Below are positions 10,465-23,941 of a stretch of 64,000 nucleotides of DNA, one piece after another (the first letter of the stretch is position 1; every line of letters starts with the position of its first letter). Source of the stretch: Argentina anserina (taxonomy: Eukaryota; Streptophyta; Magnoliopsida; Rosales; Rosaceae); NCBI RefSeq assembly GCF_933775445.1, contig NC_065873.1, positions 21,514,001-21,578,000 of the forward strand, in the 5' to 3' direction. A program made the translations under genes and the position numbers. The notes under the pieces are model-generated. The model did not search any database and was not told the DNA's origin. It worked only from the letters and a program-made list of their open reading frames with translations.

Positions 10465-12050
10465 CTAAGAAAATAAGAAATTGCACTTAGACATCAGGAT
10501 GACGCCATTGACTAACCTAAACTACTATTTGCCTATCCGTTACATTTACATAACTTTGCTAGTGCAAAAAAAAAAGAGAAAAAAGGTGAAGGCAATCTGG
10601 CTATCGTAGTGTCATAAAGATGAAATTGGAACTTCCATAACTATAAAGAAGATGTCCAATGTTGTTAATGAGGACGGTAAGCAGTAAGCTGGATTAACTT
10701 TCAGTCGTGGACCACCAGATCAGCATACATGCATATGTAATCATCTACGACTGTGAAACAAACTAGCAATAAGATGTTGCCTCTTTTATTGACAGCAACT
10801 ATCATAATCGATCTTGTATATATAAAGTCTTCGAGTGCTCCACAACCACATCATACAACCAATGGTGTAAATATAAATTAAATACATTGAGAAATTAACA
10901 AAGGATTGTAATATATGAATATAGCAAATGCAATCTCGTTTAGTTATCATAGATAGACAGAGGATCAAATCATGATCGAACACCAATGATCTCTGGTCAG
11001 TACGTAATTCATTACTAACTCGAACTTAATACACGCACATATTCACCTTGCGATTTGAATTTGATATATAAGGAATAATTGCCAGGGTAGGAGAACACTG
11101 CTGTCTGAGACTCTGAGTATCATCTAACGAAACACATGAAATATATATTCATACAGGAGAAAGAGCAAAAGCATGCAAAGGATAATTAGAGATAAACATG
11201 AGCTGATAAAATCTCCCTAAAATTGAAGCAGATCGAGCTTATAATAATGAACTTGGTGAGGCCCAAAAACATGCAGGAGAAACATACATACAGGATAACA
11301 AATAATGGACACATTAGAAAGAAGATCGACATGCATGTTAAAAAGAGGAACTACAATAGAGCGTACGAGAGAGGCAGCTAGCTATGCCGAAGTTGAATTC
11401 TTGAGGACTCGCGACGTTGCGACGAGGGAGAGAACTGAATTGAAAGACGAAGGCCACCGAATGAGTAAATATATGAGAAACAGTATTGAATTACAAAGAC
11501 TCTATTCGGTTCGATTTAGGAGAGAGTGAATTCTTATTTCGTGACCCTCTTTATTACGGTATGATTCCCTACATACTCTTTTATTTATTATTAAATCCGC
11601 TATTTCTTACCATTAGAAGGCTTTTCGTTGGCAAATTAAATTATTTCTTTATATATATATATATTTTTTGAATCAAGAGGTCAATTAAATTTATAGCTCA
11701 GCAAACAGTGTAAGAAATAAAATAACTATGTGGACTAACAAAAAGAATTACTCCATATGACTACTAGACTCTCTAGTTGCAACTAGGATTCCAACAACCA
11801 AAAATACATCCACATTATGAATACATTTTAAGCACATTTATTTCACAAACTAAAACTCACGTAGAAGAATGGATTAAAAAGGTCACAACCATGTGAGCAT
11901 AGCTTGTCCTTGATCCAAAATTAGATATGAAGATGGGCAATAAAGACCCAATTTAACCAAGCTCAAATCAGAGGAGGAGCGCAAACCAAATTACTAGTAG
12001 CTCCAAGCATAGCAAACACCCAATACTAGACCCCGAGCTCAAGCCCAAAG
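10465..12050. other. upstream region of RERE-like gene; leader candidate only
   Basis: No N-terminal exon could be identified. The minus strand between about 11470 and 11380 is CT-rich (TTCTCTCCCTCGTCGCAACG) and looks like a 5' leader, so the gene may start there. The open frames at 10786-10986, 11305-11529 and 11486-11671 have no recognisable domain. Confidence 0.4.
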
Positions 12051-12720
12051 AGAGGCCCAGTCTTAGCAACAAACCATTTTAGAGCCCAAAACGCCCAAAA
12101 AGATATTGATGAGTCCATCTAGCCTAACTTCACCAGAATGACTACACTACCGCGCAAATAAAAGCGCACCGCGATTGCCGCCGTGACAAACATCATTGAA
12201 GTTACAGTCCACACTACCGTGACATGCACTAACACAAAACTAAGTTGGTCGCCATCGAACAAGTCTGTGAATCTGACACCACTAGGAAAGCCAGATCGAA
12301 TCGACACCATCTCCCTCTGAGAAGCACCTTCACCGATAGGGTGAATAGAGAGATCCAACCCCCACCACAAGTCCCTCACGAAACTACCAAAGAATCCGTG
12401 AGAAACCACCATATTTGATCTCGGATCAAGAAGATCGTCCATAATAAGAACACCATAACCGAGAGCAATGGAGAATAAGATGAGCAACACAAGGCATGTT
12501 GGAATCTCCAAGAAGTGGAGTAGATTCGGTCGAAGATGGACAAAAAAAGGAGTAGAAGAAAAACTCTGAAATCAAAAGACTCGGTTGTCCAAAGGGACAA
12601 ACGGGAACCAACAAAGGAATAAGGAAAAGAAAAGATTTGATCCACCATGGTAGATATGTTTTGGAGTTTTGGACAAATCTTCAACCCTAGCGGCCCTAGG
12701 GAGAGAGAGTTGCTAGGTAT
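12050..12720 (-). repeat. possible retroposon 5' segment
   Basis: A GC-richer island with two overlapping minus-strand frames (12684-12376 and 12511-12119), low in recognisable domains. It begins on the minus strand near CTCTCTCCCTAGGGCCGC, in the manner of plant LINE leaders, but no endonuclease or reverse-transcriptase motif follows. Confidence 0.3.
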
Positions 12721-13355
12721 TTCTCGTGTAACTTAATTGAATTTTAATCTCAAATTATTTCTTTATACAGATAAATGCGTTTTGACGTAATATATGATAT
12801 AATAATAATCACATATAATAATTTTTCAAATCACATATAATAATTTTTCTACATATAAGAACTTATTAACGACATGTTTACGTACATGGAATCTAGACGA
12901 GAAAGAGATCGAGTAACACTACCAACTTAGTACGATATATGCTCTTTTCTAATTAGAGTTCGTGTCGAATGCTGTTTTCAGTTTTAAGCAAGTCTTTTCG
13001 ATTATAAGTCTTATGTAATTTACTACGTACAGATGTTAGATGTAGTATAATTACATTGAAGGCTGGTATACCACTGAGCAAGACGTACTGCATAAATTAC
13101 AAATAGGCTACTGAAACCGTAGCTCGATACTGTACATCCAACCTTACTACAGACCTTACTTCAGAACAAACCTGTTTCTTCTCCCTTTCAATACCATTGT
13201 GTAACCAAAACTCAGAGAATCAACATACACGGCTACGCACGTTTAAAAGTATAGAGAAGTGCTTCTGCCATCATAACACGCCTAGCTTGATGCTGAGACT
13301 CGTGTGGGCCGGGTCATATATATGAGCGGTTGGGTCATTATATATAGCGGCTTGT

Positions 13356-13567
13356 TGCAGGATAATGAAACGAGAATAATAACACCGTAAAATAATAAAA
13401 TGTAACCCTTTATTGATTGATAATATGACATATATATAGACATTACATACAAAGTATCCTGATGAATCAGAGATTCATATCTATAACATAAAGCATAATC
13501 TACTCCAATAAGGAAACCTAATAAGTTAAGACACACACAATGGTAGAATAATAATTCTCCCGGAACA
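13356..13567 (-). mobile_element. Ty1/copia 3' LTR (212 bp)
   Basis: On the minus strand it starts TGTTCCGGGAG and ends CCTGCA. Immediately upstream on that strand is the polypurine tract CAAGGGGGAG (13577-13568), as expected for a 3' LTR with its internal region to the right. A second, similar LTR is at 20979-21192. Confidence 0.75.
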
Positions 13568-16500
13568 CTCCCCCTTGTGTCGCATGCCTAGGTTGCATGG
13601 TGCACATAACGTCGTCTCGGTAAAAAACTTTGTCAAGCAAAATAAAAATCTCTTGGGTGAAAAACAAAAACTTGATCAAAAGAGAAAAAGAGCATAACGC
13701 ACCGTCTACATTTGATAGCATCATGTGAGGTAGACTCTCCCTGAAGTCTACGAAACAACTCCCCCTAATTAGTGTCATAATCATGGAGTACAGAGAACAA
13801 CGTATATAATGTTCATTACATGCTTCTTAAAAGTAGTATTGGACTAATGATTAATCATAATCTCACCGCACATCCTTAGATCATACATAACCAAAATTTG
13901 ATCTTAGAAAACAAGATTGCATAACAACTCAAAACTAGAGTTTACAATGAAAATCAAATTCTTGGGTAAAATGACCTTTACTCACTTAGACGGCCATAAC
14001 TTATTCGTTATAATATGTATGAGGGAACCGTAAAGTGTTCTGGAAATTAGACACTTGTGACTTTCCAATGACATGAAGTTCACAACCTAAATCAACTGGA
14101 GCAGTTCACAGTGCTCTGTCGACACATAGACCTTTCCAACAATACTAATTTCACCATATTTCATTGAGTGAGCTGTCATGTAGGTCTTGATGAAGTTGAC
14201 TCACAAAACTAGATAGATTCTGATTTGTCACATTCAATGTGTCTTTCATAATGGAATGGGGAATGAATTAATGAAAGACTGATTTTGGTCCGGGACGGAA
14301 CCGTACGAATCCTTTACACTGCCAATGTCGACTGTTACACCAAGGCGTACGTTGGTGCTGCTGGAGCTACTGGCGGCGTTGGTGTGGATAGGATTTGTGT
14401 TGGTTCAGTAAGTGTAGAACTAAACCCATGCCAAAGGAGCAATGCAAGTCCAATGATGATGCATAGGCGCATAGTTAATCACATTATAATGAAAGCAATA
14501 GTGTCCCAACAACACTTACATATATGAATCTATAGCTCATTCAATTTCTTCATCATCTTTACTTAGACGGAATCGAGAATTAAGAATTAGCTTTCATATG
14601 AACACATATGGGTATGAGTTTTTGTAACCGATTGTACTGCGTTCTCTCGAACGTCGCAATCTGACTGCATAAGCTCTAAGTGGTCTGAAGGCATTTTTAA
14701 TCAAGCAATTAAGGTCATTCGGGCACTTTCATATCAATGTCAAGATCCCTTTACAAATATGTTATGACCACTATCATATGCTGCAAATCAGTTTTCATGA
14801 ACACTACTATTGATCAAGTAGCGGAAAACAATTATGTCCATAACGAGAGAATATAACTCATCGTAGTCAATACTAGGATAATGAGACAATCCATGTGCCA
14901 TAAGTCATGCAAATATTGCATGATTTCATCTTTCTCATTACACTTACAAACATAGACTAACATAAGAAGTCTAGTTCAGGTTGTATTGATTCTTTCCACT
15001 TCGGTCAAGTTACTCATCGTTAATACTTTACAACAGAATAAGAGCATAAGCGAATACATCATCAATCATGGGAGATCAATCCATTAACACACACGTGCGC
15101 TTATACGATCAATTAAGAGATTTCTTTTGTTCTCTGATATCAACAAAAGGAGTTTGTAGCGTCCCACAGAAACTTAGTTAATAAACATGTTCAAGAATAT
15201 CTCTTGATGATGGGGGAAATAATTGTGCCTACGCACCTTGCTTCTTTCTGGTTTTGATTCCAGAGAATTTGATGGTCTCCCCCTCATCTAGGTAGGAGCC
15301 AAGACCGAAGTTATGACCCTTACTAGTCTATCTCTGTGTTTGCCACCATTTTTTTGTAGTGCAATACCACGGGCGCCGACAACATCCCATCATACAATGG
15401 TGTCATCACCGGCTTCCTTCCCACTGTTAGAGATGGTGCCAATAGTGCTAGGATCAGGTCATATGAAATTGTCTCATATTCTGAGAGCTCCAATCTTACT
15501 GGCACATCACATCATTTATGTACGATCTCGTCACTTTTGCAATATCAGTAAAGTCATTAAGCATCGAATCTTTGACTTTCTGGAGGACGATAATGCATTG
15601 CACTTCTTGCTAACTTAGAGTAGTGCGGGATCTTAATGAGACATAGTGCCACACCACGTCAGTTCCTAGCGTTAAAACCGGAATGAGAGCATTCCATATC
15701 TCCTCCTAACGACGGAAAGTATGTCTCATCAAAGTAACCGTCTACTAATATCGCAGGATAGAGATCCACAGTTGTAGATTGGAGATAGCAGACAAGTGTT
15801 GGTGATTCATAAATCATAACCAACCAAAATACTTAACCGTTTCAAGTAGACCCAGTGAAATTACTACAATAGAGGCACAAAAACAACTTATCCATATATG
15901 TTAGTGAAAAGAACGTTATGATCGTATCTAGTAACCATTTGGTACGCATTAAACACTTGGTAAGTTGTGGGTCTGAAACAAATAAGTGTTGCTGCATGTA
16001 ACATCATTACATATCCCTATGTAAAGACCGGCAGGTTAGTACCCATAACCAAGTCTGAGCCTCTACTAGATCGTTCTGTGAATGAACATGAGGAACTAAA
16101 TGTTCAACAACGATCCTAGTAGATATGCAATACGAAATCATCAAAATTCTTGGACGTGTGACCAAACTTAGCAAATGCAGCATTCCTTGTGGATAACAAA
16201 GCGACATGTGACCAACACATCGATGCTTTAACCAATACCATAAAATACTTAGAAGGTCCGCATTCTTGGTTGAATAAGTCCACAAATGTCATATGGAATA
16301 CGTTGTAAGAATTGACTATGCTCAATTGAATCCTTCACATGAGAAGGTTGACAATAAAAGTCATCAATTAAGCAGGTTTTGTCAGGATGCCGTGTAGGGG
16401 AGCTTGAGGGGCAACTGCAGGGGCAATCAGGGGCTGCAAGGGGTTGCATGGCTGTTGATAGGAGCACTTTGTGCGACGTTCTTAACATGTTTTTACCTCC

Positions 16501-16590
16501 ATTTGTACTTTGCTTAGCCCTTATTGTTGTACTATTGAGCCATTGAATCGTAGTAAGATTCTTGGGCGGTATTGGATGCATTTTTGTGCT
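13568..16590 (-). pseudogene. decayed Ty1/copia pol (pre-integrase, integrase, part of linker)
   Basis: Reading minus-strand frames from the right gives, in order: a pre-integrase segment (16400-16310, CLIDDFYCQPSHV); integrase parts (16290-16040) with KYFMVLVKASMCWSHVALLS and then EHLVPHVHSQNDLVEA; and further left (about 15730-15500) the copia linker with DETYFPSLGGD followed by a segment like ANELPDAFTD. All are broken by many stops and shifts. Left of 15500 little can be recognised, so reverse transcriptase and RNase H are gone or too diverged to read. The copy cannot be functional. Confidence 0.7.
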
Positions 16591-18475
16591 TACATGAGTT
16601 AAAAACGCATAATTGATCTAGAGTCATAGTTTTCACTAGGAATACTTGTAGGACTAGGAAACTTAGTTGGATTAGGAGTCTTCATCTTTCTACGGTTTGG
16701 TCGTATTGGCGATATTTTGAGAGTACTTGCACTAGGAATCCTTGTTAGACTAGGAAACGTATCATTTGGGAAAGTCCTACTTGAAATGAAACTCCTTTTG
16801 TGAAACTTTCCTAAATGAACTTTCATGTTCTAATAACTTACTTGTTCTAGTAAGTTTCTTTTTTGCAAATTAGAAACTTTCATAATCTAGCTGAGCTCAT
16901 ATATACATGTGTCTTTTTAAGACAATAATTAATTTTTGAAACTAATTATCTCTTACTTATGATTTTATTTTCTTATTTTTAGATTGGATTTAAGAGATAA
17001 TACTAGAGAAAATAAAGGAGAGCCGTGCCTACATGGAGAGTTACTCACGGCTTGGGAGATAGAGTGGAACAAGGAGAAGCCATGCACATAGAGTCCTATC
17101 ATCAACAAGTCATATAAAAATTAAATAGAAGATGATCATTAAGGGAATAAAGCATAGCATGATGTGAGAGAATTAAGAAATGAAGTCATTGCCGTGGGAA
17201 GAAGAAAAGAAGAATGAAGAAATAAATGTGAAGATTAATTAAGTGAAAAGAAGAGAGAGATTGAGCCATGCATATGCAACCTAAAAGCTAGAAGATGATC
17301 ATTAAAAGAATAAAACATGGCATGATTTAGGGAATAAAGCAAGACATTATAATATGAAGAAAGAGGCAACATCAAAGAGGAGATCGTGCTTCCTACCCTC
17401 TCTCTTCCCTCTATATATACATGGCTTCACCTATCAAATAGATCACTTCTCCTTTGCATTCAAGAACCAAAACTCTAGCAAAATACTACTTCAAACATTC
17501 TTCACCAAAAACAGCAAGTCGTTCTCCCCCCTATACAAATTTCATCTCCACCGAAATCACCATTGAAGACAAACTTCCAAGGTTCCTACAACGTGTGATT
17601 CTCGCAACTCATCTCTATGACTTTGTTTGTTTTTAATTTTCTACAATACTTTGTCTATGAAGATTGTAGTATGATGTTTGTGTATGATTATTGTTTTGTA
17701 TTTAGATTCGAAATGTTCAGATTAATCTATTGGATTTTTGGTTCTTTGCCGAATTGATGGTTTCCTATAATTATTGAGTTTATATTTCTATCGTTGTGTT
17801 CTAATAATCTTTCTCATACTTTTAGATAATTTTCAGATATGTGCATATGAATTTAGTGTTTGGATGCAGTCCCTAAGATTGTGTTTGAGTACTAGATTCA
17901 TCAACCATATTGACACAAATCGAATCATACCCTAAGTAGGTTCGGTTTGTGTTGATTAAAGTGGTAAAAATTATGGAAATTTGCATGTGAAACCATGGTG
18001 GGTGACGTCATACATGAAACATGTCTCCAACAAAGATTTGGTGCTTAAATGTAATCTTGTTTGATTTCTAATCTAAGTGTTATTGAATTCGATTGCATGC
18101 AAATTTAGATTAGGCCCTAAGTCAATCTAAATGTTAATTGAAATCTTGCATGATTAGATGATCCACTAAGGCTCTAATTGTATTGGTGTCTAAAAAGTAT
18201 GTAATTGGTCGAATTAGAATGCATGATAGGTTCGAACTTGTAATTATGTGGTGTAATGGTAAATTTGGTTTAAGTTTGTTAAAGAGAAGTCGATCATGTA
18301 AATAGTAATTTAGGATTTATTTTCAGTAGTAGTTTTATAATCCAACTCAAATCCTCCAATAACATGATAAGTTTTGAGGTCATTTTGATTTCTCGGACTG
18401 AACGATCCATACTTATTCTATACTAACGATGATGTTTTACAGGATTTATTATAAACGTTTTTAATTAACGACTTA
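16590..18475. mobile_element. candidate insertion inside the copia element
   Basis: Copia-like sequence stops near 16590 and nothing recognisable returns before about 18475. The junctions carry opposed motifs GTTAAAAACG (about 16590) and CGTTTTTAATTAAC (about 18453-18466). Inside is a promoter-like stretch (TATATATACATGG at 17413) and a CT/A-rich leader. No coding domain and no clear target duplication were found, so class and exact borders are open. Confidence 0.35.
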
Positions 18476-20343
18476 TCAGCTGTGGGGCTGCAGAGTAGTT
18501 GCAGGGCTGCAGAGTCGTGCAAGGCAGTTGCGGGGAAGCTGCAGGGTTGCGTACAACCAATATTTGAATTTCTGACAAATATATTCCTCTCCATTCTCAA
18601 CATAAGTATGCAGATGAAAATTATTGGCATGTATAGCCTTTAAAACTTAGCAAGGCACGGAGATATAAAACACAATCTCCGTACGAGATCCGTAAAACAA
18701 CTACATGTCCCGTAGAATAGTGTGTGTGGTTACGCAATCAGCAAGACACTCGACTTCGCCGTGGGACATCGTCAAAATAAATTAAGAGTGTTAGTGACAC
18801 GGAGAACAATTCCAAGCAATACCCCGTGTGGCATTGTCAGAAAGACAATTGAAAACAAATTGAACAATCCTATCAAATATATCACATGGCAATATAACTA
18901 CATTCTTCAACTCAAGAGTTGGAAAAACATGATATTGGAGCAGTTGAATACCAAACAGTTAGGGTGGTAAAAACCATCCAATTGGTGCAGGTAGTTACCA
19001 ATAATAATAAAATCATTTAAGGTATGAAACGACTTGGAGAAAATCGGAAAAGATAACCGGAAAACCATGTCCAAATAACTCAAAACCGAATGAAACTTTG
19101 GCGGAAAAACGCTTCAACAAAGAATGTTGGAAATATGCCGGAAAAACAACGAGAAAACGTCAAAGAATTGTTGGCGTGAAAACTAGTGGCGTCGGCGACC
19201 GGAAATCAACAATCGGCGGCCGAAATCTGGCCGATTACGAGGATGGACTTCATATCCGACATGAATCGCCAGCAGGAACCGGGTAGTGGTGCCAGAAACG
19301 CCGGAAATAGGTCGGAAGGCAGCCAAAACGTCAGCAAAAAGTTCCGAAAACGTGCCACAAACGTTAGAGATCATAATGATGTCAAATTTTGACATTCCGA
19401 GGTTCATTTTCCAAATATTAAGTGTCAAATTCATAATGTAATGCTATTGAGGTCTCATGTAACCCAAAAGCGGTCAACTTAAGAACCACAATGAGTTGTA
19501 ATAAAGAATACGAGAAATTTTATTGAATATGTCAATTTTTAATACATTAAAATGAAATTTCAAATTCCAATAAACGACCTAAATTAAAGTCGAGTAAGAA
19601 ATATGGCAATGCGAATGTCATACTTGAAAAATATAGTAAACAAATCTTGCGTATGAGATAGGCCAGAGCCTTAGCCTGAGGTTCAAAATCTACTATCTGG
19701 AGATTGGAAAAATGTTACGTTTCCATCTTAAATGTTCCATCAATAGATAATAGATACTGTAGCCAAAAATGGTTTATATTTCTTGGATGTAGAGCATGCA
19801 TCAATGTCAACTCGGGTAAAACAATGTCATAGGCAGTTATTGAATCACTTTAAGTGTGTCATATAGATTTTGCTATTTTTGGGATCTTTTGTCAGCAAAT
19901 AGTGCTTCTTCAGAGTAATGAATTTCAACTCAAATAAATGAGTACGAATACCTTGGGATTATCATTTATAGACATGAATTTAATAAAACTTAAACATTCA
20001 AATAACAGTTGCGATGGCGACGGATTCACAAGAAACGAGAGTTGTATAGGTTTCGAATAATCGAAACTATTCAAATATGTAAATGGAATTATAAAGGTTG
20101 TGATGTATATGGTTACAAAATAATTGATTCATATCGACAATTGTCATTATCGCATCCAAAACAACGGTGCACTCACGCGACCACATGAAATCGATTTCTT
20201 TCCTTTAAATAATAACGTGGCTCCCCCAGCACCGTCACACGAAAAACGTCGACTAAGAGGGGAATCATATCCCTCTATGGTCTCTTCGGCCCTGTAAGAA
20301 GGGCTGAAAAAGAGACATGAAGAAGGCCAATAGCCCGATAATT

Positions 20344-20387
<44 letters not shown>

Positions 20388-20978
20388 CAAAAGCAGCAAC
20401 TTTAAGAAAAATTTAGTTAGGAACTAAAACGTGCAAAGAAAATGATTAAATGAAATAGGAAAAAAAAATAAGGAAATAGGGTTTGAAGCCCAAAAGGGTA
20501 TTGGGCTCGGCAGACCATATGCCCAAATGATTTGGCTGGGCTGAAATCTTCTCGTCGTGTTGGACTATAAGAGAAACGGGTCGAGATCTGAAAATTCGGG
20601 TCCGACGTTGAGCTTGATTGACAATGAGGAAGGAGGGGCGACAAGCATTGTGGCTACCGAGTCAGAGGCGGCGTCCACTTGGCGCACGCTGGGAGGGTAG
20701 TCGAGAAGGTGCAGGCCAGCGCTGGTCTGCAACACATCAGATTGGTTGGGGAAGAAGGCTTTTGGGTGCCCAGATCAAATTTCTGAGTGCCCGTATCAGT
20801 TTCAACATCTTGTTTTTTTTTTCGACAACAATTGGTCGAAATAGCTTTGAATTTTCCGGCGATACAAAAAAGAAAAGGCTGCTAAAGGCAAAGAAAACTA
20901 GGGCTAAGGGTTGAAAAAGTTTTTTTTGTGGTGGCCTTGTCACTCAGACACTCTAGAACAAAATGCATGAAAACGTTT
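18476..20978. other. unassigned sequence between copia parts
   Basis: It contains a GC-rich Gly/Ala-type stretch at 18478-18550 (CTGCAGGG-like repeats, also at 16395-16445) and a CG-richer block at 19090-19350, followed by AT-rich sequence. It could be the gag and leader of the copia element on the minus strand, but no gag motif was recognised. Confidence 0.3.
20344..20388. repeat. microsatellite (TA)n(TG)n
   Basis: TATATATATATA is followed by a run of TG dinucleotides of about 30 bases. Confidence 0.95.
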
Positions 20979-21192
20979 TGCAGAATAACGAAACGAGAAT
21001 AATAATAACGTAAAATAACATAACGTAATCCTTTATTGATTGATAATGAGGCCTATATATTGGCATTACATATGGGAATATCCCGATGAATTAAAGATTC
21101 ATATCTATTACATAAATCATAATCTAGTCCAATATGAAAACATGAACAGGTTAAGACACACACAAAGGTAGAATAATAATTCTTCCGGAACA
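20979..21192 (-). mobile_element. Ty1/copia LTR, second copy (214 bp)
   Basis: It closely resembles the LTR at 13356-13567, starting TGCAGAATAACGAAACGAG and ending TTCCGGAACA. No tRNA-Met primer site or polypurine tract adjoins it and the outer flanks of the two LTRs do not match. It may be a solo LTR rather than the 5' LTR of the same element. Confidence 0.7.
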
Positions 21193-22424
21193 ATGTTAAT
21201 TTATATAATCAGATAGCTTTTCAATCTAGGCAGATGATGATGATGATTTTTCTGATATATGTCATTGTAGGCTTTGGACCGGTTCTAAAATACTGAATTT
21301 TTCCTGGAAACGGAACGGGAATCAAAAAAGAAAAAACGGTCTGAATTTAGCACCATTTTCTTCTAGAACTTGAAGAAACCAGAACCGCAAATATCGGGTC
21401 GGATTCTGGGTTTTTACGGTTTTAAAAGTTTACTGTAATATATATTTATCTCCAAGCCTAAAACAATAACCATATAAAATACCAACTTCAAAATGCGAAT
21501 ACAGAACGTTAACAACCTCTCTAATATAATTATCCAATGATCAACAATTAACATACTCAATTATTTCAAAAAGAATTGAGAGAGAGATAGAGAAACTGCA
21601 AACCTAGGATAATTTGGATATTAGAGAGTAACAAAAATAATAGAGGAAATGTAACGACCCCAAAATTTCAAGCTTAAAAACTCAAAATTTCAAAGTCGTT
21701 AAACACCAAACAATTTCAACGAATTGAAATCATTTAAAATGCCACAGCGGATCATCTCTGAGTTCAAAATACAACTCAGTTAAACCGATTATTACAACCC
21801 AAATTATAATTCAATATTATAACAAATGGAATTGCGTAATCCTCACCACAAACTCACAAGATAGTCACACAAAATCCTCACAAAAGCTGGAGATAAATAA
21901 CTTCAAGTCCTCTGAGCGGTCCGTCAATTCCCGCTAATCCACACCTGCGGAGTTATCCACTACACCATCGAATTGGTGCACCGGAATTGTAAACACAAAC
22001 CCGGTAAGCTTTACAGCTCGTATGAGTAAAATGAAAATATAACTCGCATATTAATATATACGAAAATCCAGAAATCAACAAATATAAATGCACTCATGAG
22101 TCAATGGACGGCCCATCTGGTCGTCCCAAAGAAATATGAAAACGCTCATGAGAAATTAAGTAACCCTTCTGGTTACCCAAATGCATTTATATTACGGGTA
22201 CCAAGAACGCTGGTACACATCTGTTACCCGCTACCCAACATCCAAAACAATCTGAGTACCCATGAGCAGATAACCACCCGTTACCTCACATGCAGTACTA
22301 AGGCAGACAGACTAGAGCTCTAACTGTATCGTAACTTTCGCCCGGCCAAAGGCTAGGTTCCGACTTGCCAAACACGTACAAAAATCTCACATCATATTGT
22401 ACCAAATCACGTCCGAAAACAAAT

Positions 22425-22567
22425 CAACATTTTAACAATCTCAATGTTAAAATCACGTACAATAATCTCACATCATATTGTACCAAAAATCATGTCCGAA
22501 GACAAATCAACATTTTAACAATCTCAATGTTAAAATCACGTACAATAATCTCACATCATATTGTACA
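22425..22567. repeat. tandem repeat in LTR B (83-bp unit)
   Basis: The sequence beginning CAACATTTTAACAATCTCAA at 22425 recurs at 22508 almost unchanged. A more diverged copy lies near 22785-22850. Confidence 0.8.
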
Positions 22568-23884
22568 AATCAAAATCACATGCTCGATATTTAAATCTCG
22601 TCATCGAAATGACATAAATCACGATAAAATCATAACAGTATATTATATAACAAACTATATATATATGTACATATTTACCATTTATACAATATATATATAA
22701 TCCATTATATCATATACATGTCATATTTCATAAACACGTCCGAAGACAAAAACTCGTCCGGAGACAAAACTCGTCCGAAGACAAAACATTTTAACAAACT
22801 CATGTTAAAACCACGTACAATAATCACACCTCATATTGTACAAAAAACAAATCACATGCTCAATATTTAATTCTCGTCATTCGAAATGACCAATTCCAAT
22901 GAATTCATAACAATATATAATATAGCAAACTATATATATATGTACTTATTACCATTTATACGATATATATGTAATCCACTATATTGTATACGTGTCGTAA
23001 TTCAATCTTAAAAACTCTTGTAAAATCTTGAATCACCGCAAGGGTAGATTCGTAAATAAGTGAGATTTCACTCACCTTCTTTCCTGCGTGCAACTTCCAC
23101 GACCCTGAAAGTAATTTCCTCACTCGTTTCGTCAGTCACCTAATAGCACGATAAATGCTTAGAAAATGATACTTAAAATATCAGGTGACGAGTTCAGCAC
23201 AGCTAAATGTTGTTCATAAAACATTGTTCACGGAACACTGTTCATGTTTACTAATCACTGTTTTTACTAAACCACTGTTCACAGTTACTGTTTTACCAAA
23301 ACACTGTTCAAAGTTAATGTTTACTATGACAATGTTCACATTTACTGTTACAGATCACTATTCACAGTTACTGTTACAGAGCACTATTCATGCGGAGTTA
23401 CTATTCACAGTTACTATTCATTCGGCGTTACTGTTCACCGACCGCCACCAATCATCACCAAATTTCACCACCACAACCTAAACAACATTTCCAACAACTT
23501 CCTAGTTGACACCAAGGTCTAAATCCGAGTCTAAACAGCCCAAACAACGAAGAACATGAAATCGCCACTATTCACAAACCCTAGAAAATTGAAATTTTGA
23601 TTCGGGTACTTACACTTCGATTTAGCTCGATTCGTTTTGTGGGAATGTTGCTGGGACTGAGACAAGCAAAACCACCCAAGAATCTCGAGCCATGGTGGCC
23701 GGAGGAGGCGGCGCCGCCACAGCAGTAACTTCCGGCGGTTGCTACACCGTGTGTGGTTGTCGCATGAGTACAAGGCGTAGCCCAAAAGATGGAGCTCGTC
23801 GAGCCCGTCAGTTTGATAGGTGGCACGACACGAGGCGACGTCGGATGGTGGAGAAATCGGCTGGAGAAGGTTTTTGGGTCGGGT

Positions 23885-23941
23885 GAACAGTGCCCGAGCT
23901 CGGGTGAACAGTACCCGAGCTCGGGTGAACAGTACCCGAGC
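23885..23941. repeat. tandem, partly palindromic CCCGAGCTCGGG repeat
   Basis: Three GTGAACAGT(G/A)CCCGAGCT units follow each other with a 23-bp period, and the first two copies of CCGAGCTCGG are self-complementary. It lies in the transcribed part of LTR B, just downstream (minus strand) of the TATA box. Confidence 0.85.

Noticed and set aside
22425..22567. CRISPR-like repeats
   Set aside because: Only two or three long, adjacent tandem copies within an LTR, without unique spacers; plant nuclear DNA.
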